64,000 nt of DNA from DATGSL01 sp964645585 (GCA_964645585.1 CAZYAN010000014.1:1-64000); one strand, 5' to 3'; shown: positions 53,037 to 62,862, counted from the stretch's first letter. Notes: generated by a model not told the origin, from the letters alone. A program made the numbers and translations.

Positions 53037-55903
53037 GGAAGACCGGATTCGGGTTGAATTCGCTCGGCCAGGGCCTGTTCCGCTGTTTGAGCGCGGGCGA
53101 GTGCTCCGGTCTCCGCCAGTTCGGGGAGCGACAGCATTTCCACCAGAGTTCGATGCGCTGCCTGAAGGTCGCCGCGCTGTTCGAAGAGAGCACTGCTGCG
53201 GAGATACGCGTCGGCGGTCAGGTCCGGTTGCGCACGGTGCAGCGTGTACACGCGCTGGCAGTAGGCGATCGCACGATCCGGCTCGCCGGCGGCTTCCATG
53301 GTTTTCGCCAGCTCGATCAGCGCCCGGGCATGCATCCGCCCGCGCTGCGATCGAAGTTCGAGAATGGTGTCGAATTTCGCGACGGCCTCGTCGAAGCGTT
53401 CGAGAGCTGCCAGGCTTTTGCCCGATAGCAAGAGAACGTCGCCGAGCAGCGGATGAGCGGCCGTTTCTCTTTCGAACCGCCGGAGCCAGCGTAGCGCGGT
53501 TTCGTAATTTTTGTCTGAATACGACAGTGTTCCGAGTCCGTGGAACGCGAAGGCGCGATCGGGCGAACCCGGATAGTTTTCAAGGAGCGTCTCGAACCAG
53601 GTTTTTGCGATGCCCAGTTCTTTTTCCAGGAGAAAATGCCCGACAGATCCTAACGCTTCCGGTCCGAGTTCATTAACAGGCGTCTTATTGACGATCGAAA
53701 ACAGCAGTTCATCAGCCTGGTGGGGCAGGCCGCGTCGGCGTTTTATTTCGGCGAGGTGCAAAGTAAGGCGTGAGAACAGCACAGGTTCTTTGGCCGAGAG
53801 CGCCGTCGACCTTCGTTCTTCGAGCCAGTCGCTGAATTGCAGTCGCGTACCGGCATGGTGAATACCCAGCTTTTCAAGCAGGGCGAGAATAGACAGGATT
53901 TCTCCCGAATCCGGGTCATTTCCGTGGGCATCGAGGGTGCGCAAGATAAGTCGCGTGGCCTTCTCCGGCTGGTCCAGTTGCGCGTGCGCCCAGCCGATCC
54001 AGTAAAGCGCCTCGCTTAGGCGAAGTGCCTTTTCGCCCGTCGGCGCATCGACATACTCGGAGAAAAGGTCGATCATCCCCTTGTAGTCCTGGCGCGCTCG
54101 AAGAATTTTGCCGCGTTGAAACAAGCCGTAGACAAACATCCGCGAGTTCTCCGGGGGGATCGACTCAAAGGCGGTGCGTGCCTGATCGAGTTTTCCGCCA
54201 CCCATCAAGATGTCGCCGAACAGCACCAAGGCTTCTGGCTGACGTTGGTGACGGCCAAAGGTTTTGACAAAGTCTCCCGCGGCCTGCTCGGCCCGTTCGT
54301 AGTCACGCATCGCGTACAAAGTCGCGGCCCTGCGGTAGAGAATTTCGCCGGTGAGCAGATGGTTCTTGTAACGTTCGACTAGCTCATCGAGTTCGGCAAG
54401 CGCGGACGAATAGTCGCGTTCGAAGAAGAAGGTGAGCGCGTGCCAGAGTTCAGCGTTGGCGGTGAGATTTCCTTCCGGAAAGTCGCTGGCAGCGGAGTGA
54501 AAAGCCGCGCGGGCCGCCGGATATTCTTCGTTGACGGCCCGGTTGAAACCGAGGGTGAAGCGCCAGCGCTGGGCGAGCGCATGGTCCGGAAATCGTGTCA
54601 GCAAGTCTTCGAAGATCGCCGCCGCCTCCGAATAGCGACGCTGCTCCTGATGCGCCTGGGCGATCAGGTGAAGCGTCTGCGGCGCGAGGTCCGCTTCCAG
54701 ATAGCGAGCGAGAAAGTTTCGGGCGATTGTCAGCGCTTCTTCCCAGCGTTCGAGAGCGCGGGCAGCGACAGTCCAGCGGTAATGCGCCGTTTCGCGAATA
54801 TCCGGTGAAAGAGAGCCGTCCAGGGCAAGCTGCTCGAAGATCAGCCACGCCTCGTGCGGGCGTCCGGCCAACAGCAGTGCCTGTCCGCGCCTCAGGTAGA
54901 GGGCCGGCGTGTAGTCAGGATTCGCCGCGATGGTTTCCGCGCGCGTCCGCATGCGATCGAGCATCCCGCGGTAGAACTGGTGCCAAAAGCGCTCCGATGG
55001 CCGCGGCGGCTGCTGGAGCCGGCGGATGATCTCCTCGATTTGCGCCGCTTGTGCGGGTAGCAAGAGCTCGCGAGGAAGAGCGAGGCGGTAAGCCCGCAGC
55101 GACGCGGAGGGGTCCGTCTCGAGCAATCGGTCGCCGAGGTCCATGGCCAGGAACGTGAGCGTCGCGACTTCGGGCATGGCATCGATTTCCCACGGGTGTT
55201 CGAGAAACAATTCGGCCGCGCGGGTGAGGAAAACGCGACTTTCCTGGTCCTGCCCATCGTTCGCGGCTTGATGCTTTTCGAGGAGATGATGTGTTGCCGA
55301 AAGTACTGCCCGGTCCCGGAGGACCGTCGGGGCCGTTCCACGCGCGAAGGTTTCGAGTTCGTCGACGGCGGTTGCGGTTTCACCGCGGTTGACGAGGAGC
55401 CTGCATTGTTCGAGGAGGCTGAGGCCCGCTTCCGGGCGGTCGCGATGGTGCTCTTGGAGCTGACGGAAGCGGGCGACGGCTTCATCCGTCAGATTAATTT
55501 TTCCCAAGGCGATGCCGAGCGAGAGGAGTGCGCCTGGAGCTTCCGGGTCATCGGGAAACTCGTCAACGAACCGCCGGAGTGTTTCCGCGGCTGCGGATGG
55601 CTGTCCGGCGGCGAGTTCGGCGTGACCCTGCAGAGGGAGCAAGCGCCGGCGAAAATTTTTCTCGCGGAAGGCGGGCTCGTTTCCGAAGTCACGGGAAAGC
55701 TGTTGGATGAACGCCGCCGCGGCCGCGAAATCGCCTGCCGTGTACGCCTGCAAAGTCTTGTCGAGGAGACTCTCCATCGTGTCGCCGCTGACTTGAACAG
55801 CTTGTGATTGAGCGTGGCTGCGAGGAGGGACAGCAACGAGGCCGATAAAGAGCGCGGCTGAAAACCAGAGGCCGCCGGAAACGGGGTACAAGGCGGGGGG
55901 CAT
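53033..55903 (-). CDS. Large secreted TPR protein
   Basis: A protein of about 956 residues with a signal peptide (ending PRSHA) and more than fifteen TPR-type helical repeats, for example AAETLRRFVDEFPDDPEA, AVARFRQLQEHHRDRPEA and EAAAIFEDLLTRFPDHALA. Such repeats mediate protein-protein contacts, here presumably in the periplasm as part of an ExbB-linked envelope system. I start at the ATG 55903, where the signal peptide begins; a TTG at 55942 would add 13 residues. It overlaps the following gene by 4 bases. Similar TPR-ExbB clusters are common in this phylum, but the function is not established. Confidence 0.85.
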   Translation of the reverse strand: MPPALYPVSGGLWFSAALFIGLVAVPPRSHAQSQAVQVSGDTMESLLDKTLQAYTAGDFAAAAAFIQQLSRDFGNEPAFREKNFRRRLLPLQGHAELAAGQPSAAAETLRRFVDEFPDDPEAPGALLSLGIALGKINLTDEAVARFRQLQEHHRDRPEAGLSLLEQCRLLVNRGETATAVDELETFARGTAPTVLRDRAVLSATHHLLEKHQAANDGQDQESRVFLTRAAELFLEHPWEIDAMPEVATLTFLAMDLGDRLLETDPSASLRAYRLALPRELLLPAQAAQIEEIIRRLQQPPRPSERFWHQFYRGMLDRMRTRAETIAANPDYTPALYLRRGQALLLAGRPHEAWLIFEQLALDGSLSPDIRETAHYRWTVAARALERWEEALTIARNFLARYLEADLAPQTLHLIAQAHQEQRRYSEAAAIFEDLLTRFPDHALAQRWRFTLGFNRAVNEEYPAARAAFHSAASDFPEGNLTANAELWHALTFFFERDYSSALAELDELVERYKNHLLTGEILYRRAATLYAMRDYERAEQAAGDFVKTFGRHQRQPEALVLFGDILMGGGKLDQARTAFESIPPENSRMFVYGLFQRGKILRARQDYKGMIDLFSEYVDAPTGEKALRLSEALYWIGWAHAQLDQPEKATRLILRTLDAHGNDPDSGEILSILALLEKLGIHHAGTRLQFSDWLEERRSTALSAKEPVLFSRLTLHLAEIKRRRGLPHQADELLFSIVNKTPVNELGPEALGSVGHFLLEKELGIAKTWFETLLENYPGSPDRAFAFHGLGTLSYSDKNYETALRWLRRFERETAAHPLLGDVLLLSGKSLAALERFDEAVAKFDTILELRSQRGRMHARALIELAKTMEAAGEPDRAIAYCQRVYTLHRAQPDLTADAYLRSSALFEQRGDLQAAHRTLVEMLSLPELAETGALARAQTAEQALAERIQPESGLP

Positions 55904-56118
55904 CGAAGTGGATTGTTGGGGGGCTAAAGAAAGATGAGTCAACCTACGTTGACAGCGCGCCTGGCGTCAACCCTTTGTTTGACCTCCGTAGCGCGGGAGC
56001 CTCCGGGCGTGCCGCGCCGCGCGGATGACTCAACAGTTACGCTACGATGAATTGCCGGTCGCGTTGGAGCGCGAGGCCTCCGATCTTCCATGAGCGACCG
56101 GCCGAGGGGACATCCGGA

Positions 56119-56898
56119 TTACGAGGAGGTGCCGGGCGAGTTGTCGCGGGCGTAGGCGAAGGCGGCGGTGAAGATCTGGTGGGCGAAGGCGGTGATTGTC
56201 AGGAGAAGGTTTTGAAGTTCCTGGTCGGAGAAACGGATCCGGTCGCCTTCGCGGAAGGTCCGCACCTCGGTGGGGAGGTCGCGGGGTGATTGGATGCCGC
56301 CGGCTGGAAGGTTGGCCCCGGCTGCCGTTTTCAATTCGAGGCAAAGTTCGCCTTGTTCGTCAACATGCGCGGCCTGCACAATCCCTCCTTGCTGGACGAG
56401 GGCCTGGATGACCTGGACAAGCGCGAGGATCGTGTCCTCCGTCTCGCACATGATCCCGTAATCCGCTTCCAGTTCGTTGAATTTCTTGTCGAGCGGCGCC
56501 TGGACAAATTCTCGCTGGGCGGTCTGGGCGCTTTGTTGCGCCTCGGGGGAAAGATCGCCGTGGTCGGCGCGAGCTTTTACGAGGGCGAGAAAGAGGTGGA
56601 CGTTGTTGAGGCAATTGACCGCGAGATTGAGCGTGTCGTTGACAATCTGGCAGAAAAGCAAGTCGCGCGAGGCCGCCTGCATCTGCTCAAAGTTGCGATG
56701 AGCGGCGGGTGCCGGCATCACGCGCGGCGCGCGAACATGCCGGTTGTAGGCTTCTTCCGTGGCGTTTTCGCGGGAGGCGAGGTTGAACGCCAGCATATCG
56801 AAGTGGCGCTGCATCCCGGCCATAAACTGATCAGCCATCGTTTTCAGGTTGATCTCCCGAGATTGGCTTGGGTTCGGTTGCGGTTGTGGATCTGCCAT
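56119..56898 (-). CDS. Hypothetical protein, 259 residues
   Basis: I do not recognise a family. The N-terminus is short and polar (MADPQPQPNPSQSREIN), with no signal peptide or transmembrane helix. The middle is almost entirely helical and Q/A-rich, with LLFCQIVNDTLNLAVNCLNNVHLF and DTILALVQVIQALVQQG. A Cys-containing strand region (GELCLELKTAAG) and an aromatic C-terminus (IFTAAFAYARDNS) follow. It lies alone between the large TPR gene and the PstS-like gene, with gaps of about 215 and 116 bases. Its role is unknown. Confidence 0.7.
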   Translation of the reverse strand: MADPQPQPNPSQSREINLKTMADQFMAGMQRHFDMLAFNLASRENATEEAYNRHVRAPRVMPAPAAHRNFEQMQAASRDLLFCQIVNDTLNLAVNCLNNVHLFLALVKARADHGDLSPEAQQSAQTAQREFVQAPLDKKFNELEADYGIMCETEDTILALVQVIQALVQQGGIVQAAHVDEQGELCLELKTAAGANLPAGGIQSPRDLPTEVRTFREGDRIRFSDQELQNLLLTITAFAHQIFTAAFAYARDNSPGTSS

Positions 56899-56944
56899 AA
56901 AAAAACGCGATTGTGTAAGGAAGAAGAAAGTAAAAGGCAATCAA

Positions 56945-56961
56945 CGGCCGCGGACCGGCCG
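56945..56961 (-). terminator. Probable terminator after the PstS-like gene
   Basis: CGGCCG pairs with CGGCCG around a 5-base loop. On the minus strand it is followed by TTGATTGCCTTTTACTTTC. It lies 54 bases after the PstS-like stop. Confidence 0.45.
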
Positions 56962-57014
56962 CTTTTCTTGGACCTCGACGGATCGGATTCCGTGCGGGGC
57001 TGCTTAGGCTCGAG

Positions 57015-57893
57015 TCAGAGACGTTCGACGTCAAAGATCCGCCGCTGGCGCACGGGACCGGGCAGGGGAGTCAAGTCACTGGCTTCGATCGCCTCGGCCG
57101 CTTGATCGCTGAGGAGGAAGCGCAGGAGGTCCTTCACCTCTTCCCCCGGGCTGTCTCCTGAAAAGACAATATGGATCGGCAGGGTCAGCGGATAGTCGCC
57201 GCTGGCAATTGTCTCAGGTGTGGGGCTGTGGGCAAAGTCGCTGCTGGTTGGTGCGATCGGCAGGATCTTGATTCCGGACGCATCGGTCGGAACGCGGTGG
57301 ATGATCGCGATGCTGCCGGCATCATCGCGGAGTGCCGCCTGGATGGAAGCGAGATCGGGAGATTCGGCGATATTGGCCTTCATCGAGCGGGCGCCGAGAG
57401 CCTGGTGACGGAACAAATCGACGGCGAGTGCGTGCCGTTCCCGGGAAATCGATCGGCCGGCAATCGCGCGCGACGCCCATTCGCCGGTTAATCCGAGGTC
57501 TCCCCAGCGGCTCATCACGGAACCTTCGCCTTGGCCAAATACCGACCCGAGCTGCTGGATGGTAATTTGATTCATCGGGTTATTTTGAGACACCGCCACG
57601 GCGACCACTTTTGATGCCAGCCGCAGGGTCTGGTAAGGCTCGGCTGGCTGTTCTCCGCCTTGAGGAATCGCGACAACGGCCAGATCGACCGCGCCGCTTT
57701 TGATGGCTTCCATGGCCGGATAGCTGCCTTTGAACGCGACCTCGATCTCGATGTTTTCCGCCGCGGCAAATTCTTCGATCGCACCGGTCAGCGCGGGATC
57801 CAGCAAGTCGGAACCGGCGATTTTCAGCCGCGCGTCGGCGGCGGTGACGGCGGCTGCGACGGCCAGGCAGAGGGAAACAATAAAGGGTTTCAT
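57015..57893 (-). CDS. PstS-like phosphate-type periplasmic binding protein
   Basis: A 292-residue exported substrate-binding protein with a signal peptide (cleavage near TAA, residue 19). The fold resembles phosphate-binding proteins: LKIAGSDLLDPALTGAIEEF at the start, then YPAMEAIKSGAVDLAVVAIP, the QITIQQLGSVFGQG lobe-closing region, and SIAIIHRVP. It lacks a clear canonical phosphate-binding SGSG motif in the opening part, so the ligand is uncertain. No pstCAB or phoU follows. The upstream neighbour on the same strand, 91 bases away, is an NtrC-type regulator, which may control it. Confidence 0.75.
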   Translation of the reverse strand: MKPFIVSLCLAVAAAVTAADARLKIAGSDLLDPALTGAIEEFAAAENIEIEVAFKGSYPAMEAIKSGAVDLAVVAIPQGGEQPAEPYQTLRLASKVVAVAVSQNNPMNQITIQQLGSVFGQGEGSVMSRWGDLGLTGEWASRAIAGRSISRERHALAVDLFRHQALGARSMKANIAESPDLASIQAALRDDAGSIAIIHRVPTDASGIKILPIAPTSSDFAHSPTPETIASGDYPLTLPIHIVFSGDSPGEEVKDLLRFLLSDQAAEAIEASDLTPLPGPVRQRRIFDVERL

Positions 57894-57984
57894 CGGGTGA
57901 GTAGGCATCAGAGCAGAAAAAAGAGAGCAATCGTGCTAAAAAGCAAATCTTTTGACGGGAATGGGCGAGGAAGATTCGGGCGAA

Positions 57985-59370
57985 TCACGTCTGGGGCTTT
58001 TCAAAATCGAGATCGGGCCAGCGCGCGAGTTTTCGGTGGAGCGTCCGGCGGCTGATCCCCATCAGCTCGGCCGCGCGGGTGCGGTTTCCGCGAGCTTGGA
58101 CGAGGGCGTTGCGCAGCAGCCGCTTTTCGTTGTCTTCGATCGACAGCGAATGGGCCGCCGGAGCGGCCGGCAGTGGATCGGCTTTGGCGGCTGGACCCTC
58201 CGGTCGTGTGAACTTGGGATCGAGATCGAATTCGGTGATACGGTTGCCGCGCCGCATGATGACGACGTTCTCAGCGAAATTGCGCAACTCGCGGATATTT
58301 CCCGGCCACCGGTAGGCTAGCAGGCGCTCCATCGCGCTCGGGTCGATCGTTACGGGCGGCACCCCATTCTCTTTGCTGTATTCCTGAATAAAGTGCGACA
58401 GCAGAACGGGGATGTCGGGCTGGCGCTCGCGTAACGGCGGCATATAGATACGGACCACGTTGAGCCGATAAAAAAGATCGTCCCGGAACTCGCCCTTATT
58501 CGCCATTTCTTCCAGATTGCGGTTTGTCGCGGCGACGAGTCGGACATCGACGCTGATCGGCTTGAGGCTTCCGAGGCGTTCAAACGTGCGCTGTTCGAGA
58601 AAGCGGAGCAGCTTGACTTGGGTCGAGGCGTCGATCTCGCCGATTTCATCGAGAAACAAGGTTCCGCCATCCGCTGCCTCAAACCGCCCAATTCGCCGCT
58701 CGGTCGCCCCGGTAAAGGCGCCTTTCTCATGGCCGAATAATTCGCTTTCGAGGAGCGACGGCGCAAGGGCGGCGCAATTGACGGTAATAAACGGGCCGTC
58801 GGAGCGGGGACTGTTCTGGTGAATAGCGCGCGCGATCAGCTCCTTTCCGGTGCCGGTCTCGCCTTCGATCAGGATGGTTGCCTTCGACGGCGCGACGAGC
58901 TCGACTTTGGCAATGACGTCCCGCAACGCGCTCGATTCGCCCACGATCCCCGAAATGCTGAACTTTTCATCGAGCCGCGACTGCAACTCCTTGTTTTCCT
59001 GCTCCAGGTTCCGTGTTCGAAGAGCGCGCCGAATCAGGATTTCCAGTTTCTCGAGATTGACCGGCTTTGTGAGAAAATCGAAGGCGCCGCGCTTCATTGC
59101 CTCCACGGCAGTTTCGACATTGCCGTAGGCGGTCATCATGATGCAAATCGGCTGCTTTGGCAGCGAGATCGCTTTGTCGATGACCCGCATTCCCGACTTT
59201 CCGGCCATTCGGAGGTCGGTTAAGATGACGTCAAAGTCCTCAATCTCCATTAAGTTGAATGCTTCATCAGCGTCGCTCGCAAGATAAACGTCGTATTCCT
59301 CCTCGAGAGCCTGACGGAGACCTTCGCGGGTATGTTTCTCGTCATCAACTATTAGAACCGATGCCGGCAT
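57985..59370 (-). CDS. Sigma54-dependent response regulator (NtrC family)
   Basis: A 461-residue transcription activator. Receiver domain (1-115) with acceptor Asp52 (ILTDLRM). AAA+ domain with Walker A GETGTGKE (170-177), the sigma54-contact motif GAFTGA (217-222) and GGTLFLDEIGEI (Walker B). C-terminal Fis-type helix-turn-helix (NALVQARGNRTRAAELMGISRRTLHRKL). AGGA precedes the ATG. No histidine kinase is next to it, so its partner is elsewhere. It probably activates sigma54 promoters; I found no good one in the neighbouring gaps. Confidence 0.94.
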   Translation of the reverse strand: MPASVLIVDDEKHTREGLRQALEEEYDVYLASDADEAFNLMEIEDFDVILTDLRMAGKSGMRVIDKAISLPKQPICIMMTAYGNVETAVEAMKRGAFDFLTKPVNLEKLEILIRRALRTRNLEQENKELQSRLDEKFSISGIVGESSALRDVIAKVELVAPSKATILIEGETGTGKELIARAIHQNSPRSDGPFITVNCAALAPSLLESELFGHEKGAFTGATERRIGRFEAADGGTLFLDEIGEIDASTQVKLLRFLEQRTFERLGSLKPISVDVRLVAATNRNLEEMANKGEFRDDLFYRLNVVRIYMPPLRERQPDIPVLLSHFIQEYSKENGVPPVTIDPSAMERLLAYRWPGNIRELRNFAENVVIMRRGNRITEFDLDPKFTRPEGPAAKADPLPAAPAAHSLSIEDNEKRLLRNALVQARGNRTRAAELMGISRRTLHRKLARWPDLDFEKPQT

Positions 59371-59479
59371 AATCCTGAGAGAATTCGTAATGTCCCCGCG
59401 GGGAAGGTCAATCCCTCCCGGCGCCGATCAAGCCGCAGTAGGAGTGGCGTCCGGGTGATGAGATGAGGAACTGTCTGAA

Positions 59480-59512
59480 GAATTCGGGCGAATTCGTGAA
59501 ATTCGTGGTTCG
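59480..59512. repeat. Tandem repeat downstream of the transglutaminase gene
   Basis: GAATTCGGGC, GAATTCGTG and AAATTCGTG are arranged head to tail, ending in GTTCG, 15 bases beyond the transglutaminase stop at 59527. A third case of a short tandem repeat at a gene 3' end in this window. Confidence 0.5.
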
Positions 59513-59526
59513 ATGCAGGGATCTGT

Positions 59527-61746
59527 TTATCGCCACGCGCGGACAAAGCGTCTCGCGCGCTGGATAACTTTTTGCCAGTCTTTGTGCCCTTCTTGTCGTC
59601 CGAAGCGGAGTCGCTGGAGATCGAAAACAATTTCCTCCAGCGATTTTTCCCACGCCGCGTCTGGATCGGCTGGCGGCGGAAGCGCGAGGATGCGCTGCAG
59701 TTGGCGTCCGGCTTTTCGGCGGATCGGGTCGCCCGTCCCGCGAGTGATTCCGGTCGTCCGGCCGATATACAGAATCAGGATGACGAACACGCCGCCCGCT
59801 GCTAGAATGCCGAGAATCTCCAGGAAGCGTCCGAGACTCCAAGGTGCCGTCAACCACGCCTTGAAAAGGTCTTTAAACGATTCCCACCGTTCCTTGATGC
59901 GGATCCGGTTCCAGGTTCGTTCCACAGCGCTCCAGATCTCCGATTGGCTCGACTGGTCAAAGCTGACAATGCGGCGGTACCACAGAATCCGGAGGCTGTC
60001 GAGGTAGGCGGAGAAACTCGAATCCGAGGAAAACTGAGCGACCTCCAGGCCTTCCGAATCTCCGGGACTTGTCGGATTGCTTCCCGGTGTTGGATCCAGC
60101 GGAATCCATGTGTCGACGCCGTCGAAGATCTCAACCCAGGCGTGCGCGTCGGAGTTGCGCACCATAAAATAGTTCTCAAAAGCATTCCAGGCGCCGCCGC
60201 GAAACCCGGTGACGACCCGAGCCGGAATGCCGGCCGTTCGGCACAGGAGCAGGAGAGCGCCAGCAAACACTTCGCAGTGGCCCGCTTTCGCCGACCGCAT
60301 CCACCGGACGACTTCATCGCTCGGGCCGGGCTCGATTGAATACGACATGCTGTAGCCGTAATTCCGCTGTAGCCACCGGCTCGCTCGCTCCGCGAATTCA
60401 AGGGCGGTCAGAGCCTCGCCTTTCCCGATTTCCTGGACGAGCTCCTCTAGATACGCGACATCCTCGGGCAGGCTTGGAAGCTCCATTGTCGTGTCGGGAT
60501 AAGTCAGAAAACGGTATTCCCGGGAGAAGCCGATCTCGGGATACCAATCGTATTCGAGTGTGTATTCGCCGAACCGCGGATCCTTGAAACGGCCGCCAAT
60601 GTCCATGTCCTGAACCTGATAAACAAGCATCCGCGAATTGACCTGATGCATGCCGAGCACATGGGTCGGCGGCATGTACATAAAGTCGTGCGGATCCTCA
60701 AAACGGATACGGTTGAACGTGCCGGTGAGCGGAAGAAAGCGTGCGACACCGCCTTCAAGATAAAACGTCCAGACATTCTCGCTCTGCGGTTTCTCGGGAT
60801 TGGCGATCAGGTCCTGCCGCCGGTCGATTCGAGAGAGACGGGGTTTCTTCACGGCGTTTTGCTGAAGGCCCGCTGACAGTCGGAAGCCGCCGTCCACATA
60901 CTCGTCAAGCACGAGCATCCGCCAATACGGCTCGGGCGGAATCTTATCGGCGGATTTCACCTCCACGCGAAGCGCCACCCGGTTGTCTTGCTGGATGTCC
61001 GTGACGTCTCCAAAGCGGATCGATTCAGAAAAACCGGTTCGGGCTGCACGGTTGAAGCCGAGGAACGGGATCGGATTGTTCACGTCGAACCGCGGGATCG
61101 CGACGAAAAGGATGACTGAGAGGACGATCAGCGAGGAAAAGGCGATTCCCGCGACGATGAAAAAACCCGGATCGCTGTGAGCTCGCAAAGTTCTAATGAA
61201 GCGGCGCCACGTGAAGTCGCGCCAGATTTCTCTCGGGACCAGCGTGTCGCGGGAGTTCTCCATCAGGGTGATGTTAAACAGAAACGACATGGCCACGGCG
61301 GTGAACAGGAGAACCTGCAGCGGAAACGCGACGCTGACGGTGATGACGCCGACCATGATGATCAGGAACAGGCTGAGAATGATCAGTTGCAGGTCTTCGC
61401 GCTTTCGCCGGAACGCCAGGCAGCGGTAGAGCACCAGGGAAATGTTCAGCCGTACCAGGGCCGGCACGAGCTCCCGCGTCAGGTGAAGATCAATCGCGAG
61501 GATGATAACCAGCAGGAACGGTACGATCTGCCAGACGATCTTGGGCAAGTAGCCGACAACCTGAGGGCGAACGAAGGAGATTCCGATCAGTAAGAGCGCA
61601 CCCGCGAGGTGCGGAAGCATCGTCAGATTCAGGTAGGCGGTCGGCCAGATCGACAGAAGGGCCAAGATGGCCCCGAGAAACCAGTTTACCTGGTAGAGCT
61701 CATGAAGACTAAGCTGTTGCCGCCTTCTGTCCGTCGACAAACGCAT
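59527..61746 (-). CDS. Membrane-anchored transglutaminase-like protein (DUF3488 type)
   Basis: A 739-residue protein. The N-terminal part holds several membrane helices (DUF3488-like, up to about residue 210, then an anchor), followed by a periplasmic part and the transglutaminase-like core. Its catalytic triad is Cys491 (AGHCEVFAG), His535 (DAHAWVEIF) and Asp551 (LDPTP). A final membrane helix and a short cytoplasmic tail follow. Such proteins are the usual partners of MoxR and DUF58 genes, as here. The ATG at 61746 lies inside the end of the DUF58 gene (38-base overlap); a TTG at 61773 is less likely. Confidence 0.9.
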   Translation of the reverse strand: MRLSTDRRRQQLSLHELYQVNWFLGAILALLSIWPTAYLNLTMLPHLAGALLLIGISFVRPQVVGYLPKIVWQIVPFLLVIILAIDLHLTRELVPALVRLNISLVLYRCLAFRRKREDLQLIILSLFLIIMVGVITVSVAFPLQVLLFTAVAMSFLFNITLMENSRDTLVPREIWRDFTWRRFIRTLRAHSDPGFFIVAGIAFSSLIVLSVILFVAIPRFDVNNPIPFLGFNRAARTGFSESIRFGDVTDIQQDNRVALRVEVKSADKIPPEPYWRMLVLDEYVDGGFRLSAGLQQNAVKKPRLSRIDRRQDLIANPEKPQSENVWTFYLEGGVARFLPLTGTFNRIRFEDPHDFMYMPPTHVLGMHQVNSRMLVYQVQDMDIGGRFKDPRFGEYTLEYDWYPEIGFSREYRFLTYPDTTMELPSLPEDVAYLEELVQEIGKGEALTALEFAERASRWLQRNYGYSMSYSIEPGPSDEVVRWMRSAKAGHCEVFAGALLLLCRTAGIPARVVTGFRGGAWNAFENYFMVRNSDAHAWVEIFDGVDTWIPLDPTPGSNPTSPGDSEGLEVAQFSSDSSFSAYLDSLRILWYRRIVSFDQSSQSEIWSAVERTWNRIRIKERWESFKDLFKAWLTAPWSLGRFLEILGILAAGGVFVILILYIGRTTGITRGTGDPIRRKAGRQLQRILALPPPADPDAAWEKSLEEIVFDLQRLRFGRQEGHKDWQKVIQRARRFVRAWR

Positions 61747-62842
61747 GGATTCCGCTCTGTTGATCCGGTTCAAACGTTAAAACGCTGTTTCCGGCAAGGC
61801 CGGTTCCGTTCACTTCTTCGTCAACGGTTTCCAAGGTGGCCAACCGGTCCTGGAACAGCTCAATATCGCTCCGCCTCACGATTCGCAGCGGCGGCTCGCC
61901 GTTGAGGCGGGCGCCGTGAAGCTGCTCGACACGAAACAGATCCTCCGCCAGCGAGGAGACGAAACTGCACAGCTTTTCGAATTGCTCCTTCTTTTTCCAG
62001 CGGCTGGCCGATGTCTGGATCGAGAAAACGAACCCGGGATGATTTTCGGCGGCGAATTGCTGCACCACCAGAGTTCGCAAGCGCGCGCTCGCTTTCCAGT
62101 GTACCTGCCGATGGGAATCGCCGTGCTGGTAGGCCCGGAGATTGATAAACTCGGACCCTTGGCCAGGCTTGAGCAGAGTCCGGCCATTCCACTGGGAACT
62201 TGCGGATCCGGTCTCATGGAAGCGGTAACCGATTCGCTTCGGCCAGATGATCATTTCGGTCTCGCAGTTGCCGGCGAGCGTCTTGCGAAGAAAGCCGAAC
62301 GGAAAATGGGAGATGACGCCGACGACCGCGATCGTCTCCCGGCCGCGGGCGTGCGGGGTGAAACTGAAGTCGAGCCGCGCGGTCCCCTGAGGCTCCAGGC
62401 GCTGCCCGAGCTGGAGAGCTTGCTTGAGCCTTTCGCGCCGGACTTCAACGAGGACGGTCAGCGCATAACTCGGCAGGCGGAGTTTTGTATTCTTCAGTTC
62501 AATACGTACGTGACATTCTTCGCCCGCCCGAAAGGGGGGATCGATAAGGATCCGCCAGCAGACGCCGTGAAAATTGATCCAGGAAAGGATGCCGCTGGTG
62601 ATCAGCGAAGCCAAGAGCAGCGACAGCGCGATAAAGAGGATATTGCTCGCGGCGTTGTACGCCGCCATGCCGAGCCCGATGGCGATGACGATCAGGACGT
62701 ACCCGGTCAGGGTCGGAAGGATTCGCTGCCCTTTGGGCGGAACAATCAGCGCCCGCAGCAGCCGCCAGAAAGAGAGCCGTCCGGCCGGCGCGGCGCCGGG
62801 GCCGCTCCATTCGCTTGACGAATACTGAAATCCAGGACGCAT
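61709..62842 (-). CDS. DUF58 domain protein
   Basis: A protein of about 377 residues with two N-terminal membrane helices (VLIVIAIGLGMAAYN, ILFIALSLLLASLIT) and a C-terminal DUF58 domain (GSEFINLRAYQHGDSHRQVH, then WKASARL), a VWA-like fold found in MoxR clusters. It overlaps both neighbours: the upstream MoxR stop sits within a TTGA at 62863-62866, where a TTG start (62866) is also possible, and its own end overlaps the transglutaminase start. I prefer the ATG at 62842. Together the three form a MoxR-type ATPase and effector operon. Confidence 0.9.
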   Translation of the reverse strand: MRPGFQYSSSEWSGPGAAPAGRLSFWRLLRALIVPPKGQRILPTLTGYVLIVIAIGLGMAAYNAASNILFIALSLLLASLITSGILSWINFHGVCWRILIDPPFRAGEECHVRIELKNTKLRLPSYALTVLVEVRRERLKQALQLGQRLEPQGTARLDFSFTPHARGRETIAVVGVISHFPFGFLRKTLAGNCETEMIIWPKRIGYRFHETGSASSQWNGRTLLKPGQGSEFINLRAYQHGDSHRQVHWKASARLRTLVVQQFAAENHPGFVFSIQTSASRWKKKEQFEKLCSFVSSLAEDLFRVEQLHGARLNGEPPLRIVRRSDIELFQDRLATLETVDEEVNGTGLAGNSVLTFEPDQQSGIHAFVDGQKAATA

Positions 62843-62862
62843 CTGCAGCGGCGGGAAACAGC

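Noticed and set aside
57900..57990. Possible sigma54 promoter before the PstS-like gene
   Set aside because: GCAA and GTGC elements occur but are too close together for the -12/-24 spacing.
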